Program-made: the position numbers and the translations under genes | Part shown: one piece after another, positions 33,397 to 44,176 of the stretch | Layout: each line of letters opens with the position of its first letter | How positions within the stretch are numbered: position 1 is the stretch's first letter | Source of the DNA: an uncultured Bacteroidales bacterium | Lineage (GTDB): Bacteria > Bacteroidota > Bacteroidia > Bacteroidales > Bacteroidaceae | Direction of reading: 5' to 3' | Length of the DNA: 64,000 nucleotides | Assembly: GCA_902787575.1 (NCBI GenBank) | Contig: CADAGX010000002.1 | Location: 219,809-283,808 of the forward strand | Notes under the pieces: model-generated | What the model saw: only the letters and a program-made list of their open reading frames with translations | The model's database searches: none | Told to the model about the DNA's origin: nothing

Positions 33397-36300
33397 ATGA
33401 GAAGACAAAAAACTTTGCTGGTCCTTCTGGCTGTGTTGATGAGCGCTGTGCGCGTCATGGCTCAAGAGGTTGTAGTCACAGTGACTCCCGTGCAGCAAGT
33501 ACTGCCTCCGCAGCTTCTACTCTATATGACCGACCCCGGTCGCTTCTTCACCATCACCCTCAACAACACCACGGGCGAGGACCAACCTGTTTACCTTGGT
33601 TTGCAGCTCGAGCACGTCAATCCAAGCGACGGGCTCAGCATCTCCACGCCTCCTCAGTACCAGCCTGCTGCGCCTTTCGTAGTGCCTGCCAACGGAAACT
33701 ATACGCTCACCACGGCAGACATGAAGAACCTCTTCAATCATATCCCATCGCAGGCCATGAAGATTCCCGAGTCGCTTGTCGAAGGGTACATGAACGGCTC
33801 GTTCGGTCTGCTGCCCGAAGGAACGTACCAAGTTCAGTTCCAAGCATACAAGTGGAAGTCGCCCAAGTACGCATCGCCCGTGGCGTGCAGCAATCCTGTG
33901 GGCGGAAAGAATACGTTCACGGTTTGTTACAATGCCACAGCTCCCACCTTCCTTACTCCCATGGTGGGCCTCGGAAACGACGACCTTGCCGTGGCCGAAG
34001 TGGATGTCAAGAACCCGCAATTCTCGTGGACACAGCCAGTGCTGAGTTGCAATCCCTATGCCTTCACATATACCTATAATATACGTTTCGTAGAACTTCT
34101 CGAGCACCAGCAGCCCGACGTGGCCATGGACCACAACCCTGTGGTTTACGAGCGCACCGGCCAGATGGCACCGATGTTCTTGCTCGATAAGATCGTGCTC
34201 CAGACAAAGTTCTCGATGGATAAGACATATATTGCACAGGTCACCGCTGTGCAGTCAGGCGCAAGCTCTCTCAACTATATTTCTCTGGCCAATGAAGGCA
34301 AGAGCCCCATGCGTATCTTCCGTTTTGTGGATAAGCAGGGCGGCAATGAAGAGGAACAGAAAGACCGTCATTTCAATATTACCGAGGGCGACATGGATGA
34401 AGAAGGCGGTGCCGACACGCTCTATAAGTTCCGCAACCCCGCCATTACTTCGCCTAATTTCCCCGAAGACAAGGTGCGTCGCCTCTATAAGGAAGCCGAC
34501 GTTTATTTGGCATGGAAACCAGCTTGGTATCTGGGCGGCGTAGGCAAAGACGCATACGACCTGAAGATGGAATACGTCGTGGAGATGTTCAACGGCTCTG
34601 ATGATGCTGACAAGGAGAAAACGTTGGAGAAGGAGCCTATTTATACAACCACCACTACCGAATCCCAATACACCATTCCTTGGGACGAAATCAAGGATAA
34701 GGTGAACCTCAAGGACTATGTGGTGCTTCGTGTAAAGCCGCGGTGTACCAACTTGGCCGAGGGCGACTCCATCAATTTCGTGGATACCCTCAATGTGATG
34801 GACTTCACGATGGCAGAGCATTTTTCTCCCAACCATTTTGCTTGTACGCCCACCGTGGAGATTACAAACTTCAAGATCACATCGAAGAAGGCAGCAGACT
34901 TCGAAGGCAAGGAGATTGGACTGGGTGAATATCAGTTGACTATCGACAAGATTGAAGGTGGCAATGCCGAAAAGGGCTTCACTGGACGCGGTCGTGTGAA
35001 GTGGGAACTTCCCATCGGCACAGCCATGGTACATGTGAAGTTCGACACCCTGCGCATCAATACCGAAGATGTCGCCATTGGTGGTCTGGCATCCAGCTAT
35101 GCCGAGCCCAAGATGTCGAACTACGAGGCCGTGGAGAATATCTTCACCGACCTTGGTCTCGAAGACATGTTGGTCAAGGCCGGTGTGCCCTATGCCGAGA
35201 GTCTGCAGGGCGCAGCCAAGAAGACCATCTCTGACAAGATAGACGGACTGGCCAACTATTATTCGCTGGTGAAGAGTGCCAGTGGTATCTATGATATCCT
35301 CACGGGCGGTACGGCCGATATCTACATGCCCATCTGCCTGCCCAAGGACAAGGTGAGTCAGCTCAACTCCTCGCCTGTGGACATTCAGATCACCACCATG
35401 AAGTTTGCCCCCACTTGGGCCACGATGGACCTCCTTGGCGAGTTCACCATGCCCGACAGCAAGTGTCTGGCCTCTGATTTGCTCGTCTTCGGAGCACCGC
35501 GTCTCTGTATCTCGCCAGACCACATCATTCCCGAGGCTGGCACGCTGGCGCTGCTCGATAAGTTTACGGTCAAAGATCCAAATACAGACTATACGTGCAC
35601 GTTCAATGCACCGTCCGACCTCTTGGAGCCAACCGACGGCTGCTATGTGGCATGGAAGGACTACAAGTTCGAGATCTTGGGCGTGGATGTCGATATGAAG
35701 ATTCCCGGCCTGAAGAAGTACGACGAGAAACTCGACACAATCACCAACGAGTTGCCCAACCTCAAGCTGAAAGGCTTCATTTCCAGCTGGGACGACTTCA
35801 ATATCGACGAAGTGACGATGGATCCCTTCGAGGCAGAAGACCTGCCGGGCTTCACGTTCACAGCCAGCAAAATCGCTTACGACCACTCCCTCTATAAGAA
35901 CTGTACGGCAATGTCGAGTTTCAAGTTCCCCGAAGGCTACGACAAGATTGAAGGCGTGGGCGAAGCCATTTATCAGGAACACGGTCTCGACGGATGGGAA
36001 GGTCTCTACATTGGCGAGATTTCCGTGGCAATGCCTAAGGGCATTTCCGGCACAGACGGCCGCCTGAAGATTGCGGGCAAGAACATGCTCTTCGACCGCA
36101 GTGGTGTCACGCTCGATGCCGACCTCGAGGAGCTCATCGGTGCCAAAGTTGGTGACTTCTCGTTCGAAATCAACCGCGTTGGCCTGTCCTTCATACAGAA
36201 TGACTTCGACAACTGCCATATAGACGGTAAGCTTACCCTGCCTCTCCTGAAGGGAGAAAAGGGCGACCCGGCAGAGATCGGGCTCAATTGCCAGATTCGC

Positions 36301-39300
36301 AAGCAGATTGACGACAAGGGAAAGAAGGGCGAAGAGTTTGTCTATGTTTTCAACACCAAGAGCCTGAATGGCGACTACATGCTCGACCTCTTCTTGGCCA
36401 AGCTGGTGCTCGACGACAAACTCACCTACTTCCTCGTCGAAGCCGAACCCCAGAAGAACAAACTGGGCCAGAGCGAACTTAAGACGAAGTGCGAACTGCT
36501 CTTGGGCGGAAAGATAGAGATTGGTGGCAAGGAGGTCATCGAGGATTGGCTCAAGAAGGATTTGGGCTTCAAGCTTAGCCTGCCCGACATCCATTTCGTG
36601 GGCATGCGCATAGCCAATTGCAAGCCGTGGAAGTCTAAGTATGTGGACATCCAGGCCGACATCGAGAAGGAACGCGCCGAGCAGAAGAAAAGCGCACTTG
36701 GCGGTCTCTACTTAGAAGGCAAGGAGTTCCATAATGGCTCGAAGACCGACGGCAGCGATGCCACCTTCTTCTTCCACACCGGTTCTTGGTCCTTGGCTTC
36801 CTACAAGAAGCAACTTGGCCCGTTCGAGTTCAGCCTCGAGGACTATAAGATTAACAAGAAGATGGATGGCAAAACCCTCAACCTTGGGCTTGAGGTAACG
36901 GGTAAGGTGGCTCTCGTAAAGGGTATCGACATCTCGGCCGACGTCACGCTGTCCATTCTTGGAAAGATAACAAACGTTGGCATCGACCTTTCAAAGATAG
37001 GTTGTGAGTTCGAAGACGTTAATCTCCAGCGGATGGGCGTGAATGCCTCCTTCTGTGGTATTGGGATTGCAGGTTCTGTAGAGTTTGTTAAGGATGGCGA
37101 TAATAAGGATGTAGGCAAGGGCTTTGCTGCTTCGCTCGACATCACCTTGCCTGGCGACCTCTTCTCTGTTCATGGCGATGGCGGATACTTCGACTATGAT
37201 GGCGACGACGGGCAGTATTCATGGGGATGGGTACACCTGGCCATAGGCGGTAAGATAGAACTCGGACCGTGTGCCATCACCAAGTTGGGCGGCGGCTTCT
37301 ATTTCAACTGCTCGCGCAACTCGGCAGGCGACGACAAGAAGCCCACCAGAGTGGCAGGCCTCGTAGGTATCTTCATGGAGCTTGGCATGGCCTCGCCCGA
37401 CGGAGTGACCATCAGGGGAGACCTTACACTCAATGTGGTCTATAACCGCAAGCGTAAATGCCTCTCCAGCTTCAACATGACGGGTAACGTCAAGGCTGTG
37501 GGTGGCATCATCAATGCCAACATGACACTCGTCTATGAGAACAGCGAGAAAGACCGCTACCTGCAAATCAACATTACGGCCGATGCTTCGCTCAGTGCCG
37601 AGTCAATGGCCGGAGCACTCGATTCCTTCGGAGCCAACCTCGGTACCATCAAGGACCAGATGCAGCAGTTGGCAGGTGACAAGTTCAAGGATGTCATCAC
37701 AGACTGCAAGCAGGGACTGAGCGGCAAGATTGGAGCCAAAGCCAAGGATCCCGAGGGCAGCATGGAAAATGAGGAACCGAGTACAGCGGCTGAGGAAGAC
37801 CCCGCCACTGTGACAAAAAACTCCAAGACGTCGAAACAGGGTGGGTTGCCCAAGATGGGCGCCAAGATCTCGCTCGACGTAAAGATTACGTGGCGTGCGG
37901 GTGGCACAGAATATAAGAAACCCAAGTGGCACGTCTATTTGGGCGAGCCGGCCGAAGATAAGCGATGCACGCTTACACTTATCGACTTCGACTCGGGCAT
38001 CGTAGATTGCCATGTTGGTGCTAATGCCTACATCTGTGTCGGTAACGAGCTTCCCAACAACGGCGAACTGCCACCGTTGCCCGCCAAGATTGCCAAGTTC
38101 TTGGATGGTTCCAAGCATGGCGATTTCCAGAGCGACAATGCTTCGCAGGCACAAGCCGCCCGCCAGCTGGCTCTTCAGGGCTTCAATGGTGACATTTCTG
38201 GTGGAGTGATGCTCGGTGCCATGGGCTACGGCGATATCACCATCAATCTTGGTCTCATCAAGGGAACATTGGAGGCCATCCTCGGCTTCGACGTATCTGT
38301 GGTGCACTACAATAATGGCTACTGTGTAAACCTCGGAAAGGTGCCTGGCTACAGAGGCTGGTATGGCAAGGGACAGCTTTACGCTTACCTCTACCTGCTT
38401 ATCTCGCTGCACTTCAATCTTGGTTTCATCGATTACGACTTCGACCTTGCCAGTGCCGAGATTGGTGGTGTGCTCAAGATGGGCGGCCCCAAACCCAACT
38501 ACTTCCAGGGTAAGGCTCGTGCCAAGATTTCCCTCTTGGGCGGACTCTTCAAGTTCGACAAGAGCTTCGAGTTCGAGTGCGGTGAGTACTGCCAGCTCTT
38601 CAAGGGCAATCCGCTCGACAACTTCATTCTCTTCGACGACTGTACGCTGGGCGACACCATCCAAGGCAAGGGCTGGACCAAGGTTGATAAGAACAAGGTG
38701 GCCAACACGGCCGACATGCAGCCCAAGGTGAAGGTGAACGTCTCCACACCGCAATATGCCAACACCAAGGCACCTATTGGTGAGCACTTCCGTCTGCTCG
38801 ACGAGAACGAGTTGGAGCGCATCGCTGGTCAGTTTGGCGAGGGCTCCGAAGAATGGGAGAAGAGCAAGATGCAGGCCAAGCGTACCTTCGTCTTCAGAGA
38901 TTTTGGCGAAGTGTGGCTCTATGAATACGACGATCCGTCGTCTTACACGTCGCATACCCCTGTTGCCGAGAATGCGTCGTTCGACCTAAAGAAGAAGCTT
39001 GCACAGGAATGGTGTGGAGCCAAGAAAATGTACATCATCCCATTGCAGCAAGGTGGTGGCAAGAGTCGCCGATATCTCGATTTGGGCGAATTGCGCAAGA
39101 ATCTGAAGGCTGGTAAGTTCTACCGTCTGGTGGCTGCCGGTTATGCAAAGGAAATACAGAAGGGTGTCGAGGCAAATCCATACACCTATTACAACCAAGG
39201 TAAAAATAAGGGTAATATCGCTTGGGTGAAGAGTACCGAGTACTACTTCCAGACCGAGCCGGAGAACATTGTAAACGACAAGGCACCGTTGCAGGACTAT

Positions 39301-42300
39301 GTGGCCATTGCCTATCCCAGCCACTACAACCAGCTGCGTTCGCCAGAGTCGGATATCGACAAAGCCAAAGGCACCGTGAAGCATATCGATGCTTATCTGA
39401 ACGATGTGCAGGCACCCACCATTGCCCTTACAGAAGACCTCAGTACCAAGGCGTTCAAGAATGGTAAACTTTATTGGCGTCTGCTCAATCCTATGGGTAA
39501 GCAGCTCGACATCGTAGAGAATGCGTGGGTAAAGACCACTAATTTTGAGGGTGTGTCCGGCACCGAGATGGTGAACATGGAACCCAAACGCAAGTTGAAT
39601 GCCCAGGCTGGCGAGAAGTACATCTTGCAGCTCGACTACTATACGTACGAGAATGTGTCAGACGACGAATTCAATCCGAATGACAAGAAATGGCAGACGA
39701 TGGATACCACGCTCGTGAAGCTCTACGTGCAGACTCTTCCCTCCGACCGCGATTGGCGCAGGGGTATAGGAAAAGGTAATTTGAGTTGTATCTATGACCA
39801 ACCCTTTATTGCTGTGAAGCTGACCAGTGTAACAATCGACAGGCCCTATTCGGGCAGTAAGACTGATGCCGATATAATGAAGGGCTATTATTACACCAAG
39901 TGTCCATTTACCTTCATCAGCTATATGAGCAACTTCGTCTTCCCTGCAGGATGGGAGATTACGGAACGAGGTTTCTTCAATATTGAAGTCACCACCTCCG
40001 AGTCCATGCTGTTCCAAGATCCCGGCGGTGGAGGAAAATACGAAGGCAGGTACCAAGAAAAACAAACATATCGGACGCACAATGCTTTTGCCGATGTAAA
40101 GAACACCATGGTTTATACCATACCTTCGACTACATATACTGATAATCAAAAAAAGAAGCATTATTATGTACCAGTTCAGTATCCGCTAAGTAAGTACTGG
40201 CATGAGAATGGGTATGGCGATTGGGATTACGTACACAATGTTGATGACCGCATTGCACCTTATTCTCCGTCTACTGCAGTAAATACAGACTGGTTTGCTC
40301 GCGCAATCTTTGATCCAATAATTGAGGCATATCACCGAGTAGACTATATGAATAATTCCATTCACTCTGCTGCGGTCGGTGTAGAAAATAAACAACGGAA
40401 TTGGTATCCTACTAAGGACTCAGAGAAGAGCCGCGCTGACGCACTATCCCACAAGAAGGATGAGTTAAAAGACTGGTATGCCAATCACAGAGGAACTTAT
40501 AGGACAGAGTATGGCTCATATGTACATGCAGTGGATAACTCGTGCTCATTCTTCGTTCCGGCCTATCAGTTCCCCGTCATTTGGAGTATCTGTGCGGCAG
40601 AAAACATCAGTGGTGCTTACAAAGGTATGTCCAACGACAACGACCGCGCCCAAAATGAGGGTCCCACATGGAGTAAACTGACCGGCATGACCTGGTATGA
40701 AGGCTATAAAACATGGATTACGGCGAATGCAAAGTATCGCTGGACCTACAAAGAGAAGCCTGCAGAAACATGGAAGAAATTTGACCTTGAAGGCGCAAAG
40801 AAACTCTTTAAGAAGGCACGTGCTATAGCCTATCGCGTGAATGCATACGACATTACAAACGGCCATTACTATCCAATCGGAGGCTTGCTGAACGGATACA
40901 ACAGATTCGATATTGAGTGTACAAATCCATTGACCAGTGATCATTCAGGCGCAGTAGTAGGTGCGAACATAGGCAATACAACGGGCAAGTCTAATGGCAC
41001 GTCCACGGGCGGTGGTTATGTGCCAGTGGATACGAAGGTTTACACATCTACGCTCACCTCATCCCAGTTGGAAGGTTATCTGCAAAAGGTAAAGGAGATG
41101 CACGACTCGTGTCAGGTAATCTATGATTTTTGCGCAAAGTATTGGCCGCGCTATAAGTCGTGTGCCGAGAAACTTGCCAAGGCCGCCCAAAAAGCAGAAA
41201 AAGCGGCTATAGATGCAGTAACGTTCTACGCGAACTCCAGTGGAAACACCGCCAGATTTGAGACTACATATAACAATCAAAAGTCGAATGTGACGCAATA
41301 TGTTAAGGATGCTCGTAAATGGCGCGACTCTGTGAATGTCGATTACAACTGGCTCACACCCGATATGAAGGCAAGGGCCTATCTGCAAAGTCCCGTAACT
41401 AAATCTTATGGATACTTCAAGCGCTCGCTGAGGGAAATAGCCACTCATCTGTCCGTCTATATGGATAGGTATATCACGCCGCAGAGCGACCCGAACGACG
41501 CGCAGTACAAGCGTTACCGCAGCATGCAGGACGAGGCTAACTCTTGGCTGACGAAACTGCAGGAGTGGTACGACGAAGGGTACGCATCGTATCGTAATAA
41601 TGATGGTTACTGCAGGCAAGCCATCAACCAGGCCGACTGGGCTGAGAAGGAAATAAAGAAGATGACGAGCCAGAATGTATCGACCGTTGGTGATGCTTAC
41701 AGCAAGGCTTATGTATTGAAGAATGGAGTGGTGGAAGAAAAAGGATATATCCGAATGAATTTTGACAATGCTTTGGCCAAGGCTAACGAGGCTCTGGCAG
41801 ATGCCAAAAAGAAGACCAGCTCATCATCAAACATAAAGATAGCGAATAAAGCGCTTGCAGGCGTTTCTCAGAGTGGTTCTGCGATTTCACTGGGTAAAGC
41901 TTCCTCTTCTGGAAAGAAGACTACACTGAGTCAAGGTACTGTTTCTGGTAAGGTTGCTTCAGCAAAGAAGCAGGCAGCAGAGGCCGTTGCAGAGCCTCTT
42001 GCCAGAGCTTCGAGGGCTGGTGTCCCGAAGAGCATAGCAGCTGAGCAAGAACTTGCTCGGGCGAAAGAGTTAGCCGTATTGGCTGCAGAGAATGCAAAAG
42101 CGCAGGCAGAGCGGCAAGCCACAGTGTCGGAAATGACAAGTTATATCAATGACATGAATGCTGTGCTTGCCGACTACGACCAGATGGATAAATCTATCAC
42201 GACCATGCGTCAGCGCTTGTCTGAGGCAGCCCAGAATATAGAAAAGGTAGGCGGCACCGACGGCACAGGCGGACATCTGAAGACAATAAAGGATACATTC

Positions 42301-44154
42301 AACGACCAGTGCACTCATTACAAGACCACCCTGTCGTGGTACAATAGTATGAAGTCGTCCGAAGAACGTATGGTGGGCGATACGCTGAAGCTCGTACAGG
42401 CAAGGGCCAAACTGCCTTCGCTGAGCGAAATAAAGCGTAACTTGGAAGCAGCCAAACGTAAACTCGATCAGGCTTCGGGTCGGGATACACTGACGGCCGA
42501 TCGCCTGATGGGTCGCATCGACTCACTTCTGGCCGTCGTGCAGAAGAAGCTGAGCAAGTTTGAGTCGCATGAACTCCGCATCAATGGATACAATAGTTTG
42601 ATGGAGACTTATAGGAATGCAAAAACTGCTTACAAGGTATATCAAAGTGGCGACCTCCTCAGCATTAATGAATGTATTGATAAATGCAAGCAATTCGTCG
42701 ACGATTTTGCCAAGTATAAAGCGTATTTCGAGGAACTCAGAGACATTCCGCCTTTCATTGACTCTGCCGACGACCCCGTATGGGACGCATTCCATGAAGC
42801 TGGATACGATGACAATCACGATGTCGTGAAGCGTGCAAGGCAGCTATGGGAGTCTGAAAACGAGCGTGCCAACGCCCTGAACTACCTGAAAGAGGTGACA
42901 GCGTGGTATAGGGAATTGGAGGTATTGAATGCTCCTGGCGATCCATTGCACGTACCCGACATGCTTCGGAAGGCTCAAAGTGATTTGGAGAATCCGAGCA
43001 ACGAGTTGCTGTCGAAGGTTGGTCATTATGTAGTAAGCAAACTGACTTCTTTAAAGTACGAGGCAAGTCAATTTGATACTTATGTTATAAAGCTTACGTA
43101 CTTGAGTAGGGATATGAACAATGAATTTAATGGCCACTTGTCTAAGGCTCGGACAAATTGGAAAGACTACGAAGCTGCGATTTGCCATCTTCATCTTACC
43201 GAAGCCAACTACACTGCAGCTCCCAAACAATGTGTCATCAATTGTGAGAAAGCAGCGAGCGTGATAGGCACGATGAAGGAAAAATACAATAGCGACTATC
43301 TCCCACACATCAAACGTAGTAAACAACTGAAAGCTGAGGCGGAAGAGTATTTCAAGTCGATTCCGGTTGATAATCCTTCGGTGTCGAATGCCCGACAGAA
43401 GTATGCAGAAGCAGGCCGGATATTTAGAGATATCGTGGATTGCTGCACGAGACTGGATAATGCGGACGCGGGAGCGAAAAAGGTTTTTGAGAAGACACTG
43501 AAAGACAATTACAATAGTGAGGTTTATCCGTTGAAGGTGAAGGCCCAGCAAGCGATTAAGTACATTGAGCTGTATCACAAGCCTCAGCTTATTCCTGAGG
43601 TCGTGATAAAGCCCTTTGCCGAAGACATCAAGACGCGTGCAAGCCAGGCATCCACATCTTTAACACAGGTTAATTCGATTTACAGGACGAGCCAGACTGA
43701 CTACGAGAGCTTCATGACTGCGCGCAATAGGATGAATTCTTACATGCAAGAATATCTGAATAAGAAGAAAATTTTTGCATCTGCCGCAGTGTTGAGAACC
43801 GCACTCCAGAACTGTATTGCCCAAGCCGATATGATGATAAAGCTCGCGCCGCTGATAGTGGTAAATTGCGATAAAGCAATGAAGCTGATAGACGCAGAGA
43901 TGTCGTCCTTTGATGATGCAACATTCGAGATGAATTATATCGGCGATATTCGAACGGTAGATCCATCGGCTTTCTCTACGGCAAATCGCTCTTATACTTC
44001 GATGAAGAGTATAGTGAGTTCTCTTTCCTCCAAGAGGCCGACATTCGTGACGCGTGCGCAGAATACGGCAACGTATCTAAAGGAGGCTGAGCAAACAAAA
44101 GAAAAAGCGACATCGTTGAATCGTAACGTGGGATCATCGGCAGTTAGAAGATAA
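33397..44154 (+). CDS. Giant 3585-aa exported protein with TANFOR-like N-terminus and helical tail
   Basis: Signal peptide 1-22 (LLVLLAVLMSAVRVMAQ). Residues about 28-180 look like a TANFOR domain (VLPPQLLLYMTDPGRFFTIT ... GTYQVQFQAYKW), followed by a fibronectin-like stretch to about 310. Residues about 310-2000 are a long beta-rich region with recurring short hydrophobic strands and glycine turns (IGGKIELGPCAITKLGGGFY-like) and scattered cysteines, including an ECGEYC pair. After about 2125 the composition changes, and residues about 2530-3585 are strongly helical and coiled-coil-like (KLAKAAQKAEKAAIDAV, ARAKELAVLAAENAKAQAER). No enzyme motif was seen. The coding frame is intact over 10.7 kb. 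Flanked by a barrel and a fibronectin-like protein in the same direction, it is probably a surface filament, adhesin or scaffold; this is inference. Confidence 0.88.
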   Translation: MRRQKTLLVLLAVLMSAVRVMAQEVVVTVTPVQQVLPPQLLLYMTDPGRFFTITLNNTTGEDQPVYLGLQLEHVNPSDGLSISTPPQYQPAAPFVVPANGNYTLTTADMKNLFNHIPSQAMKIPESLVEGYMNGSFGLLPEGTYQVQFQAYKWKSPKYASPVACSNPVGGKNTFTVCYNATAPTFLTPMVGLGNDDLAVAEVDVKNPQFSWTQPVLSCNPYAFTYTYNIRFVELLEHQQPDVAMDHNPVVYERTGQMAPMFLLDKIVLQTKFSMDKTYIAQVTAVQSGASSLNYISLANEGKSPMRIFRFVDKQGGNEEEQKDRHFNITEGDMDEEGGADTLYKFRNPAITSPNFPEDKVRRLYKEADVYLAWKPAWYLGGVGKDAYDLKMEYVVEMFNGSDDADKEKTLEKEPIYTTTTTESQYTIPWDEIKDKVNLKDYVVLRVKPRCTNLAEGDSINFVDTLNVMDFTMAEHFSPNHFACTPTVEITNFKITSKKAADFEGKEIGLGEYQLTIDKIEGGNAEKGFTGRGRVKWELPIGTAMVHVKFDTLRINTEDVAIGGLASSYAEPKMSNYEAVENIFTDLGLEDMLVKAGVPYAESLQGAAKKTISDKIDGLANYYSLVKSASGIYDILTGGTADIYMPICLPKDKVSQLNSSPVDIQITTMKFAPTWATMDLLGEFTMPDSKCLASDLLVFGAPRLCISPDHIIPEAGTLALLDKFTVKDPNTDYTCTFNAPSDLLEPTDGCYVAWKDYKFEILGVDVDMKIPGLKKYDEKLDTITNELPNLKLKGFISSWDDFNIDEVTMDPFEAEDLPGFTFTASKIAYDHSLYKNCTAMSSFKFPEGYDKIEGVGEAIYQEHGLDGWEGLYIGEISVAMPKGISGTDGRLKIAGKNMLFDRSGVTLDADLEELIGAKVGDFSFEINRVGLSFIQNDFDNCHIDGKLTLPLLKGEKGDPAEIGLNCQIRKQIDDKGKKGEEFVYVFNTKSLNGDYMLDLFLAKLVLDDKLTYFLVEAEPQKNKLGQSELKTKCELLLGGKIEIGGKEVIEDWLKKDLGFKLSLPDIHFVGMRIANCKPWKSKYVDIQADIEKERAEQKKSALGGLYLEGKEFHNGSKTDGSDATFFFHTGSWSLASYKKQLGPFEFSLEDYKINKKMDGKTLNLGLEVTGKVALVKGIDISADVTLSILGKITNVGIDLSKIGCEFEDVNLQRMGVNASFCGIGIAGSVEFVKDGDNKDVGKGFAASLDITLPGDLFSVHGDGGYFDYDGDDGQYSWGWVHLAIGGKIELGPCAITKLGGGFYFNCSRNSAGDDKKPTRVAGLVGIFMELGMASPDGVTIRGDLTLNVVYNRKRKCLSSFNMTGNVKAVGGIINANMTLVYENSEKDRYLQINITADASLSAESMAGALDSFGANLGTIKDQMQQLAGDKFKDVITDCKQGLSGKIGAKAKDPEGSMENEEPSTAAEEDPATVTKNSKTSKQGGLPKMGAKISLDVKITWRAGGTEYKKPKWHVYLGEPAEDKRCTLTLIDFDSGIVDCHVGANAYICVGNELPNNGELPPLPAKIAKFLDGSKHGDFQSDNASQAQAARQLALQGFNGDISGGVMLGAMGYGDITINLGLIKGTLEAILGFDVSVVHYNNGYCVNLGKVPGYRGWYGKGQLYAYLYLLISLHFNLGFIDYDFDLASAEIGGVLKMGGPKPNYFQGKARAKISLLGGLFKFDKSFEFECGEYCQLFKGNPLDNFILFDDCTLGDTIQGKGWTKVDKNKVANTADMQPKVKVNVSTPQYANTKAPIGEHFRLLDENELERIAGQFGEGSEEWEKSKMQAKRTFVFRDFGEVWLYEYDDPSSYTSHTPVAENASFDLKKKLAQEWCGAKKMYIIPLQQGGGKSRRYLDLGELRKNLKAGKFYRLVAAGYAKEIQKGVEANPYTYYNQGKNKGNIAWVKSTEYYFQTEPENIVNDKAPLQDYVAIAYPSHYNQLRSPESDIDKAKGTVKHIDAYLNDVQAPTIALTEDLSTKAFKNGKLYWRLLNPMGKQLDIVENAWVKTTNFEGVSGTEMVNMEPKRKLNAQAGEKYILQLDYYTYENVSDDEFNPNDKKWQTMDTTLVKLYVQTLPSDRDWRRGIGKGNLSCIYDQPFIAVKLTSVTIDRPYSGSKTDADIMKGYYYTKCPFTFISYMSNFVFPAGWEITERGFFNIEVTTSESMLFQDPGGGGKYEGRYQEKQTYRTHNAFADVKNTMVYTIPSTTYTDNQKKKHYYVPVQYPLSKYWHENGYGDWDYVHNVDDRIAPYSPSTAVNTDWFARAIFDPIIEAYHRVDYMNNSIHSAAVGVENKQRNWYPTKDSEKSRADALSHKKDELKDWYANHRGTYRTEYGSYVHAVDNSCSFFVPAYQFPVIWSICAAENISGAYKGMSNDNDRAQNEGPTWSKLTGMTWYEGYKTWITANAKYRWTYKEKPAETWKKFDLEGAKKLFKKARAIAYRVNAYDITNGHYYPIGGLLNGYNRFDIECTNPLTSDHSGAVVGANIGNTTGKSNGTSTGGGYVPVDTKVYTSTLTSSQLEGYLQKVKEMHDSCQVIYDFCAKYWPRYKSCAEKLAKAAQKAEKAAIDAVTFYANSSGNTARFETTYNNQKSNVTQYVKDARKWRDSVNVDYNWLTPDMKARAYLQSPVTKSYGYFKRSLREIATHLSVYMDRYITPQSDPNDAQYKRYRSMQDEANSWLTKLQEWYDEGYASYRNNDGYCRQAINQADWAEKEIKKMTSQNVSTVGDAYSKAYVLKNGVVEEKGYIRMNFDNALAKANEALADAKKKTSSSSNIKIANKALAGVSQSGSAISLGKASSSGKKTTLSQGTVSGKVASAKKQAAEAVAEPLARASRAGVPKSIAAEQELARAKELAVLAAENAKAQAERQATVSEMTSYINDMNAVLADYDQMDKSITTMRQRLSEAAQNIEKVGGTDGTGGHLKTIKDTFNDQCTHYKTTLSWYNSMKSSEERMVGDTLKLVQARAKLPSLSEIKRNLEAAKRKLDQASGRDTLTADRLMGRIDSLLAVVQKKLSKFESHELRINGYNSLMETYRNAKTAYKVYQSGDLLSINECIDKCKQFVDDFAKYKAYFEELRDIPPFIDSADDPVWDAFHEAGYDDNHDVVKRARQLWESENERANALNYLKEVTAWYRELEVLNAPGDPLHVPDMLRKAQSDLENPSNELLSKVGHYVVSKLTSLKYEASQFDTYVIKLTYLSRDMNNEFNGHLSKARTNWKDYEAAICHLHLTEANYTAAPKQCVINCEKAASVIGTMKEKYNSDYLPHIKRSKQLKAEAEEYFKSIPVDNPSVSNARQKYAEAGRIFRDIVDCCTRLDNADAGAKKVFEKTLKDNYNSEVYPLKVKAQQAIKYIELYHKPQLIPEVVIKPFAEDIKTRASQASTSLTQVNSIYRTSQTDYESFMTARNRMNSYMQEYLNKKKIFASAAVLRTALQNCIAQADMMIKLAPLIVVNCDKAMKLIDAEMSSFDDATFEMNYIGDIRTVDPSAFSTANRSYTSMKSIVSSLSSKRPTFVTRAQNTATYLKEAEQTKEKATSLNRNVGSSAVRR

Positions 44155-44176
44155 GTCTCTAAAATAATACGAAGAT

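Noticed and set aside
34255-36594. A 779-aa open frame antisense to the giant gene (with others at 37603-38955, 13662-15140, 3277-4782, 44369-45841 and 25438-26523)
   Set aside because: Same codon-bias shadow effect. The translations lack recognisable motifs, and the sense frames encode coherent proteins.
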